Source of the DNA: CATQHW01 sp965215345
GTDB taxonomy: Bacteria; Spirochaetota; Spirochaetia; SZUA-6; Bin103
Length of the DNA: 64,000 bases
Assembly (NCBI GenBank): GCA_965215345.1
Contig: CBDCDL010000002.1
Span: forward strand, 4,588,001 to 4,652,000
Direction of reading: 5' to 3'
A model generated the notes under the pieces. It saw only the letters and a list, made by a program, of their open reading frames with translations. It searched no databases and was not told the DNA's origin. Position 1 is the stretch's first letter. Every line of letters starts with the position of its first letter. Position numbers and translations under genes: made by a program. Of the stretch, positions 58,754 to 64,000 are shown piece by piece.

Positions 58754-58994
58754 ATGAAGACGATCACAGTGAAAGAACTCAAGGCCTACGGGGCCAAGAT
58801 CGAGTCGGAAGTTCGCGTCGGAGAGACCTTCGAGGTCCTGAATCGAGGTCGGGTAGCGACGATCGGGATGCCGATCGCTCGACGTCCTGCACGTTGCCGC
58901 AGCCGACCTGCTCGGGGTCGACCTGTTCGTGACCGGTGACGGCCGGCAATCGGCCCTGGGAAGAGGCGAGGGCCTGCAGGTGAGGCTCGTCTGA
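58754..58994 (+). pseudogene. Toxin-antitoxin relic: Phd-like antitoxin head joined to VapC tail
   Basis: ATG 58754 opens MKTITVKELKAYGAKIESEV then GETFEVLNRGRVATIGMPIA, the N-terminal half of a Phd/YefM-type antitoxin. Around 58872 the frame shifts, and a different frame reads SLDVLHVAAADLLGVDLFVT then GDGRQSALGRGEGLQV to TGA 58994. That is the C-terminal end of a PIN-domain (VapC) toxin, including the late conserved TGD aspartate. A deletion of roughly 400 bp fits the missing antitoxin tail and toxin body (inference from usual sizes). The operator is intact, so a short antitoxin fragment could still be made. No toxin activity is expected. Confidence 0.75.
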
Positions 58995-59057
58995 TTCCGT
59001 CCCGGCGGCTGCGTCGCTACGAGCCAGTGCGCGGCGTACCGCCTTGAGGACCAAGCC

Positions 59058-60539
59058 ATGAAGCGCGTCGTGGTGATCGGCGCGGGCTTCGGCGGGCTGG
59101 CCACCGCCGCCCTGCTGGCCAGGGACGGGTTCGACGTGACCGTCCTGGAGCGCAACGATCAGCCCGGCGGACGCGCCATGCTCTATCGCGAAGGCGGCTT
59201 CTCATTCGACATGGGTCCGTCGTGGTACCTGCTGCCGGACGTGTTCGAGCGGTTCTTCGCCCGTTTCGGCAGCGTGCCGGCCGATCACTACGGCCTGACA
59301 CGGCTGGATCCGGCCTACCGGGTCTTCTTCGGCGACGGGCCGCCCACCGACGTGTCCGCCGACCTGGAGCCCAACCTGGCGCTGTTCGAGCGTATCGAGC
59401 GCGGCGGCGCGGACGCGCTCCGCGGCTACCTGGCGCGTGCGGAATACCAGTACCGCGTGGCGATGGAACGGTTCATCTACCGCGACTTCCGCGGCGCCGG
59501 CGACCTCCTGGACCGGGCGCTGCTCGTCGAAGGAACCCGTATGCGGCTGTTCGGCCGCATGGACCGGCTGGTCGCGCGCTCGTTCGGGGACGACCGCCTG
59601 CGCAAGCTGCTGACGTACAACCTCGTCTTCCTGGGCTGCTCGCCCAGGCACGCACCGGCCCTGTACGCGCTGATGGCCCATGCGGACTTCAATCTGGGCG
59701 TCTGGTATCCGGAGGGCGGCATGAACGGCGTCGCGCGCAGCCTGTACCGCCTGGCGAAGGGCCAGGGAGCCAGGTTCGTGTTCGATTCGCCGGTGACCGC
59801 GATCCGGCTGGCCGGCCGCCGGGCGATCGCCGTCGACTCGCCTTCCGGGAGCTACCCCGCCGACGCGGTGCTGGCGAACGCCGACTACCACCACGTCGAG
59901 CAGGCGCTGCTCCCCGCAGGGGCGCGCAGCTACTCGGCGCGCTACTGGGCTCGGCGCGTGGTGGCGCCGTCGGCGTGTATCGTCTACCTCGGCTTGGACA
60001 GACGGGTGCCGGCGCTGGCGCATCACAACCTGCTGCTGCAGCACGGGTGGGACGAGCACTTCCGGAGCATCTTCGACCGGCCGGGGTGGCCGGCGCGGCC
60101 GGCGCTGTACGTCTGCCGGCCGTCGCTGACCGATCCCGCGGTCGCGCCGGAAGGAAGCGAGAACCTGTTCCTGATGATGCCGGCGGCGGCCGGGCTGCTG
60201 GACGACGACGACGCGCGCGAGCGCTGCCGGCGGCTGATGCTGCGCGCGCTGGAGACGACGGTCGGGGAGGGGATCGAGGCCTCGATCCGCGTCTGCCGGC
60301 TGTTCACCCACCGCGACTTCACCGGCACCTACAACGCGTTCCGCGGGACCGCTCTGGGACTGGCGCACACGCTGCGGCAGACGGGGTTCCTGCGGCCGTC
60401 GATCCGGAGCAGGCGCGTCGGCAACCTGTTCTTCGCCGGCCAGTACACGACTCCCGGCATCGGCGTACCGATGACGCTGATCGCCGCCACCATCGCGCGT
60501 GACCGCATCGCGGCGGCGGCCGCACGGCACGATGCCTGA
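59058..60539 (+). CDS. crtI: Phytoene desaturase family protein
   Basis: 493-residue FAD-dependent carotenoid desaturase of the CrtI type, which converts phytoene to neurosporene or lycopene at the membrane. The N-terminal dinucleotide motif is VVVIGAGFGGLATAALLARD, with the second part RNDQPGGRAMLYREGGFSFD. The C-terminal signature is NLFFAGQYTTPGIGVPMTLI. It starts at ATG 59058. The stop overlaps the crtB start (ATG at 60532), so production is coupled. The number of desaturation steps cannot be told. Confidence 0.92.
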   Translation: MKRVVVIGAGFGGLATAALLARDGFDVTVLERNDQPGGRAMLYREGGFSFDMGPSWYLLPDVFERFFARFGSVPADHYGLTRLDPAYRVFFGDGPPTDVSADLEPNLALFERIERGGADALRGYLARAEYQYRVAMERFIYRDFRGAGDLLDRALLVEGTRMRLFGRMDRLVARSFGDDRLRKLLTYNLVFLGCSPRHAPALYALMAHADFNLGVWYPEGGMNGVARSLYRLAKGQGARFVFDSPVTAIRLAGRRAIAVDSPSGSYPADAVLANADYHHVEQALLPAGARSYSARYWARRVVAPSACIVYLGLDRRVPALAHHNLLLQHGWDEHFRSIFDRPGWPARPALYVCRPSLTDPAVAPEGSENLFLMMPAAAGLLDDDDARERCRRLMLRALETTVGEGIEASIRVCRLFTHRDFTGTYNAFRGTALGLAHTLRQTGFLRPSIRSRRVGNLFFAGQYTTPGIGVPMTLIAATIARDRIAAAAARHDA

Positions 60540-61371
60540 CCGCCGCCTCACCCGCATCTTCCGCCGCGGCAGCAGGACCTACTTCTTCTCCAGCGTCGCA
60601 TTTCCGCCGGCGCTGCGCGACGACGTGTTCGCGCTCTATGCCTTCGTGCGCACCGCCGACAATTTCGTCGACCAGCCCCCCGGCCGGCAGGACGGCGCAG
60701 GCTTCGACCGCTTCCGGGAGCGTTACGGGTCGGCGGCCGCCGGCAGCGCGGACGGCGACCCCGTCATCGACTCCTTCGTCGAGCTGGCGGTCCGCAAGCG
60801 ATTCCGCGACGAATGGGTGGAGGCGTTCCTCGACGCGATGGCTCAGGATCTGCGGCAGACCGACTACCCGACCGTCGACGACACCGTGGCCTACATGTAC
60901 GGAAGCGCGGAGGTGATCGGGCTGATGATGGCGGCCATCATGGAGCTGCCGGAGGAGGCGTACGCACCGGCGCGGATGCTCGGACGCGCCATGCAGTACA
61001 TCAACTTCATCCGCGACATCGCCGAGGACCTGGAGCTGGGCCGCACCTACTTGCCGGCCACGGAGCTGGCTGCCGCCGGCCTGCGCAGCCTGGACCCGGA
61101 AGAGGCGCACCGCGACGTGCCGGCGTTCCGTCGCTTCGTGCGGGCCGAGATCGACCGCTACCTTGGCTGGCAGCGGGCCGCCGATGCCGGCTTCCACTTC
61201 ATCCCGCGCCGTCCGCGGGTGGCGATCCGCACCGCGTCCGACATGTACCGCTGGACCGCGGATCGCATCCGCGAGGACCCGCTGGTCGTGTACCGGCGCA
61301 AGGTCCGGCCGTCGGCGGCCCGCATCCTGGCGACCATCGCAGCGAGCACGCTGGGCGGCGGGCGGCGATGA
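60532..61371 (+). CDS. crtB: Phytoene/squalene synthase family protein
   Basis: 279-residue prenyl transferase that condenses two geranylgeranyl-PP to phytoene. Both aspartate-rich sites are present: DNFVD (within YAFVRTADNFVDQ, about residue 42) and DIAED (in QYINFIRDIAEDLELGRTYL, about residue 162). The start is ATG 60532, overlapping the crtI end. Its TGA overlaps the ATG of the following membrane protein (ATGA). Position beside crtI makes phytoene synthase more likely than squalene synthase. Confidence 0.92.
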   Translation: MPDRRLTRIFRRGSRTYFFSSVAFPPALRDDVFALYAFVRTADNFVDQPPGRQDGAGFDRFRERYGSAAAGSADGDPVIDSFVELAVRKRFRDEWVEAFLDAMAQDLRQTDYPTVDDTVAYMYGSAEVIGLMMAAIMELPEEAYAPARMLGRAMQYINFIRDIAEDLELGRTYLPATELAAAGLRSLDPEEAHRDVPAFRRFVRAEIDRYLGWQRAADAGFHFIPRRPRVAIRTASDMYRWTADRIREDPLVVYRRKVRPSAARILATIAASTLGGGRR

Positions 61372-62546
61372 AGACGTTGCCCGCGACGGAGGACCGGGCG
61401 ACATTGGCAGCAGAACCCGTGCACGTCAGCGAACGTACTCCCGCACGACCGGCGACCCCGGCTCCCGCGTACCGTGCGCTGGCCGCGGGCGTCCTGATCA
61501 GCGTCGCCTTCACGGCTCTCATCTGGCTGCTCGCGGGCAGGCTGGCCGACATCCCGCACGCCGCGGACGCCGGCCCGTCGTGGTACTACTGGAAGCTCAT
61601 CGACCCCACGCTGGCCAGCAGATTGACCGCCTGGGGGTTTTACCTGTTGCACCAGGTAGCGTTCTGGGCGGTGATCGCGTACGCCCAGCTCACGATCGGG
61701 CGCGGCACGCCGCGCTACAGCGGATCCCTACGCTTGGCCAACGGCCTGGCGCTGGGGGTCAACGGCTTCTTCATCGCGCTGCGCGTGGTGCAGACGCATC
61801 TCTGGTACGACGGCCTGGCGCAGGACGTCTCCATCTGGAGCTCGCTGGGATCGGTGGCGCTCATGCTGGTCTGGGTGCTGTTGATGGAGAACCCGCGGCG
61901 CGGCCTGTTCTTCGGGAAGAAGATCGGCTTCCCCACGCGGATCATCTCCGTGGCGCGGCGCTACCACGGCTACTACTTCGCCTGGGCCACCGTCTACACG
62001 CTCTGGTACCACCCGACGGAGGCCACCAGCGGCCACCTCATCGGCTTCCTGTACATGTTCCTGCTGCTGCTGCAGGGCAGCCTGTTCTTCACCCGCGCGC
62101 ACGTGAACCGGTGGTGGACGCTCTTCCTGGAGGTGTCGGTGCTGGCGCACGGAACGCTGGTGGCGATCATGCAGGGCGAGGGCATGTGGCCGATGTTCGC
62201 GTTCGGGTTCGGCGGGATCTTCGTGATCACGCAGATGCACGGCCTGGGCTGGGCACGCTGGGTGCGCGGGCTGGTGCTCGCCGCCTACGTCGCGGGCGTC
62301 CTGGCCGTGTACGGCGCGCTGGGCTGGGAGCGGCTCGCCGAGGTGGTGCGGATTCCCTTCATCGACTACGCGGCGGTGTTCGCGCTGGCCGGGCTGATCG
62401 GCGGCGTGCTGGGCATGATCCGGATGATCCGGCCCGGAGCGGGCGGGGATGGATCCGCCGCGTCGAGCGGCGACCGGCAACCGGACCGGTCCCAAGTGCC
62501 AAACCGGTCCCAAGTGGAGGTGGCGGGAATCGAACCCGCGTCCTGA
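61368..62546 (+). CDS. Polytopic membrane protein of the carotenoid operon, function unknown
   Basis: 392-residue protein with about nine hydrophobic segments after a polar 35-residue head. Conserved-looking histidines lie in or near helices: LLHQVAFWAVIAYAQ, RRYHGYYFAWATVYTLWYHP, TSGHLIGFLYM, TRAHVNRWW, LAHGTLVAIM and MHGLGWARW. Such a cluster could bind metal or heme, so a carotenoid-modifying oxygenase or hydratase is possible, but no known carotenoid family (CrtC, CrtO, CruF, CrtY) was recognised. It starts at an ATG overlapping crtB. Its last ten codons run into the 3' end of the tmRNA gene on the other strand; the tail VEVAGIEPAS is simply antisense tmRNA. Confidence 0.7.
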   Translation: MKTLPATEDRATLAAEPVHVSERTPARPATPAPAYRALAAGVLISVAFTALIWLLAGRLADIPHAADAGPSWYYWKLIDPTLASRLTAWGFYLLHQVAFWAVIAYAQLTIGRGTPRYSGSLRLANGLALGVNGFFIALRVVQTHLWYDGLAQDVSIWSSLGSVALMLVWVLLMENPRRGLFFGKKIGFPTRIISVARRYHGYYFAWATVYTLWYHPTEATSGHLIGFLYMFLLLLQGSLFFTRAHVNRWWTLFLEVSVLAHGTLVAIMQGEGMWPMFAFGFGGIFVITQMHGLGWARWVRGLVLAAYVAGVLAVYGALGWERLAEVVRIPFIDYAAVFALAGLIGGVLGMIRMIRPGAGGDGSAASSGDRQPDRSQVPNRSQVEVAGIEPAS

Positions 62547-62861
62547 AAGGCACCGCGCAGGCTTCTACAGGTTTGTCCGGCGATTCATTGTCGATGTGGA
62601 CGTGAGACCGCCGGCGGCCGCGTCCCATCCAATCCCGCTGTAGTGTCCCCGACGGCCCGCGGGCCGGCCGTCAGGTGAGCCCTGATTTGCACCAGGGTGG
62701 CGGTCGCTCAGAGCTGCGCTCCCGAAACCCCGTGGCTGCTACTTCAGGCAGCCAGTGCCAGGTTGTTGTTGGCAGTTAAGAAAGAAGTGCCATGTTTTAG
62801 GAGAATGGCTCTCCACCTGCAACCTGCGAGACGTTCTTCCAGTCGAGCCCTGTTCACCCCC
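62515..62861 (-). ncRNA. ssrA: tmRNA (one-piece, tag ANNNLALAA)
   Basis: 347-nt transfer-messenger RNA. The 5' end GGGGGUG pairs with CACCUCC at the 3' end; the T arm reads CGCGGGUUCGAUUCCCGC. The tag frame starts at the resume codon GCC (62773-62771) and encodes A-N-N-N-L-A-L-A-A before UGA (62746-62744). The upstream AACU before GCC fits the usual resume context. Several GC-rich pseudoknots follow. CCA is not encoded; the discriminator is A. It ends 32 nt inside the converging membrane-protein gene and lies 33 nt downstream of smpB. Confidence 0.96.
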
Positions 62862-62887
62862 CGTGGAGGCTGTTCACCCCCGTGGTG

Positions 62888-62903
62888 CGCCGGTTCACCG
62901 GCG
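62888..62903 (-). terminator. Hairpin overlapping the smpB stop
   Basis: CGCCGG-TGAA-CCGGCG, a 6-bp stem with a 4-nt loop containing the smpB TGA, 27 nt before the tmRNA 5' end. No U-tract follows, so it may be a processing or attenuation structure rather than a true terminator. Confidence 0.4.
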
Positions 62904-63359
62904 AGTCCGCAGTGCTCGCTGCGCCTCGCGCTCGTCGTCCCGGCGCCGTATGTCTTGGCGCTTGTCCACGTCGCGCTTGCCCCGACACAGGGCCAGCTCG
63001 ACCTTGACCAGACCACGCACAGTGTAGAAGCGCAGCGGGACCAGGGTCAAGCCACGTTCGGACACGCGCCGGCGGAGAGCCATGATCTCCTTCTTGTGGG
63101 CCAGCAGCCTGCGCGGACGATCCGGCTCGTGGTTGTAGCGGTTGCCGTGCTCGTAGTGCGAGATGTGCAGCCCATGCAGCCATAGCTCGCCGTTCTCCAC
63201 CCGCCCGTGCGCGTCCGCGAAGGCGAATCGCCCGGCGCGCATCGACTTGACCTCGGTGCCGGAGAGGACCACGCCCACCTCCAGCCGCTCGACGGGCTGA
63301 TAGCGGTGCAGCGCCCGCCGGTTGGTCGCCAGCGTGCGCGGGCCGGCCTGCTCAGCCAT
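62895..63359 (-). CDS. smpB: SsrA-binding protein SmpB
   Basis: 154-residue beta-barrel RNA-binding protein that delivers tmRNA to stalled ribosomes. Conserved blocks: TNRRALHRYQPVERLEVGVV, LSGTEVKSMRAGRFAFAD, HGLHISHYEHGNRYNHEPDR and LVPLRFYTVRGLVKVELALC. The basic C-terminal tail (GKRDVDKRQDIRRRDDEREA) becomes helical in the mRNA channel. The start is ATG 63359; an in-frame ATG at 63368 is possible. It overlaps the end of the SUMF1-like gene and is followed directly by ssrA on the same strand, the classic pairing. Confidence 0.96.
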   Translation of the reverse strand: MAEQAGPRTLATNRRALHRYQPVERLEVGVVLSGTEVKSMRAGRFAFADAHGRVENGELWLHGLHISHYEHGNRYNHEPDRPRRLLAHKKEIMALRRRVSERGLTLVPLRFYTVRGLVKVELALCRGKRDVDKRQDIRRRDDEREAQRALRTRR

Positions 63360-64000
63360 CGGGCGCATCCGGCAGGGCGATGACGACCCGAAACCCCAGG
63401 TACGGCGTGGCCCACGCCGGTTCCTGCGCTCCGCGCGAGTAGACGCGGATCAGATCACGCTCGCTCGCCCAGGAGCCGCCGCGTACGACCCGCTCGGCGC
63501 CGGCGCGCGGCTGTCCGGCGAACCGCTGCACCGGCTCGTCCCCCGTCCACAGCAGATAGGAGGCCGGCGCGTACCACGTGGCCGTCCACTCCCAGACATT
63601 GCCGAGCAGGTCGCGAAGTCCGTAGCCGTTCGGCTCGGATACCGGCGCGGTGCCGGGCCCGTGGACCTGTGCGCCACCGACCCGGGTCCGCGCCAGCCGC
63701 GCGCCGCCCGTGCCCGAGCCGTTGGGATAGGGCTGGCCCGACAGGCCTCCCCGCGCCGCCCACTCCCACTCGGTTTCGGTGGGCAGGCGCACGATCATGT
63801 CTCCGTACGGCCAGGCACCACCCGACGAAGCGCGCGCAGCGAGCCAGGCAGCGAACGCGGCCGCGGCGTGGTGGGACACGTGCGTGACCGGCTGATCGAG
63901 GGTTCCGGGCGCCGGAATCCCGTCGGACCACGATGCCAGATAGGTCGGCTCGGCCAGCCCTTCTCTCACCAGCACGGAGGCAGCCTGCGGCGACCAGCGC
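63352..64000 (-). CDS. Formylglycine-generating enzyme (SUMF1) family protein, 5' end beyond window
   Basis: At least 215 residues of an FGE-sulfatase domain protein, truncated by the window edge (the frame stays open through RWSPQAASVLVREGLAEPT). Typical blocks are DQPVTHVSHHAAAAFAAWLA, RLPTETEWEWAARGG, NGYGLRDLLGNVWEWTATWY, RVVRGGSWASE and PYLGFRVV. The domain either oxidises cysteine in sulfatases or serves as a ligand- or peptide-binding module. The two active-site cysteines of true FGEs are not seen in this part: no Cys-x4-Cys occurs near the arginine-rich ending, so a non-catalytic role is likely. The end overlaps the smpB start. Confidence 0.88.
   Translation of the reverse strand, partial: RWSPQAASVLVREGLAEPTYLASWSDGIPAPGTLDQPVTHVSHHAAAAFAAWLAARASSGGAWPYGDMIVRLPTETEWEWAARGGLSGQPYPNGSGTGGARLARTRVGGAQVHGPGTAPVSEPNGYGLRDLLGNVWEWTATWYAPASYLLWTGDEPVQRFAGQPRAGAERVVRGGSWASERDLIRVYSRGAQEPAWATPYLGFRVVIALPDAPDG

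Noticed and set aside
62515..62546. C-terminal VEVAGIEPAS tail as a conserved protein motif
   Set aside because: It is the translation of antisense tmRNA T-arm/acceptor sequence, a known source of false protein similarity.

Overview
This is 64 kb of high-GC bacterial chromosome, probably from a free-living or host-associated member of the Spirochaetota. That assignment is inference. It rests on a complete V/A-type ATPase operon, a cyclophilin-FKBP fusion lipoprotein, a 61-residue histone-fold protein like those described from Bdellovibrio and Leptospira, a crtI-crtB pair, and many Gfo/Idh/MocA, aldo/keto reductase, M81 and molybdenum-hydroxylase genes. A Deinococcota-like lineage is the main alternative, because many starts look leaderless and the ATPase gene order is the Thermus type.

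Layout. 1-9.8 kb: a truncated lexA, an M23 peptidase, an M81 peptidase, a PucC-like transporter, a ceramidase-fold protein, a nitrilase relic, a VanZ-like protein, the bacterial histone, an RRM protein and two aldo/keto reductases. 9.8-23.6 kb: molybdenum-hydroxylase territory, with an orphan large subunit, two Gfo/Idh/MocA oxidoreductases, an overlapping xdhC / Kv-type K+ channel / CoA-transferase operon and, divergent from it, coxG-S-M-D-E-like genes and a sarcosine-oxidase-like enzyme. 23.6-33.8 kb: a giant SNF2 ATPase, a frameshifted methyltransferase, a sigma / anti-sigma / TrmJ-like operon, a PLP enzyme and an ABC exporter. 33.9-42.3 kb: a complete second molybdenum hydroxylase (FAD, 2Fe-2S and Mo subunits) followed by a MoaD-like protein, a DUF1223 protein, an MFS carrier, the immunophilin fusion, an RNase D-like nuclease and a lipoprotein. 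42.3-51.0 kb: the nine-gene V-ATPase operon (G/H-I-K-E-C-F-A-B-D), whose K subunit carries the Na+-site residues. 51.0-56.1 kb: ddl without a usable start codon, a TIM-barrel isomerase, rhaM, a 2.27-kb insertion sequence with doubled terminal repeats, and tRNA-Glu(CUC). 56.1-64 kb: two zinc-finger/winged-helix membrane-associated proteins, a Na+/Ca2+ exchanger, a toxin-antitoxin relic, a carotenoid operon (crtI-crtB-unknown membrane protein), then tmRNA, smpB and an FGE/SUMF1-like protein on the minus strand.

How parts work together. SmpB and tmRNA form the trans-translation module and lie 33 nt apart on one strand. The V-ATPase genes run in one orientation behind a TTGACG promoter with short gaps or overlaps. 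Both molybdenum-hydroxylase regions have maturation genes close by (xdhC and the coxD/E/G-like genes in one, a MoaD-like protein in the other), but neither large subunit has the CO-dehydrogenase active-site loop. CrtI and CrtB should make a C40 carotenoid; the overlapping membrane gene is a candidate tailoring or assembly factor.

A recurring signal is a TAnnnT hexamer ending 6-8 nt before ATG or GTG, which suggests that leaderless mRNAs are common. Two conserved genes (ddl and the exchanger) have ATC where the start codon is expected. Relics (nitrilase, VapB- and Phd/VapC-like pieces, frameshifted methyltransferase) and the IS show ongoing decay and mobile-element activity.
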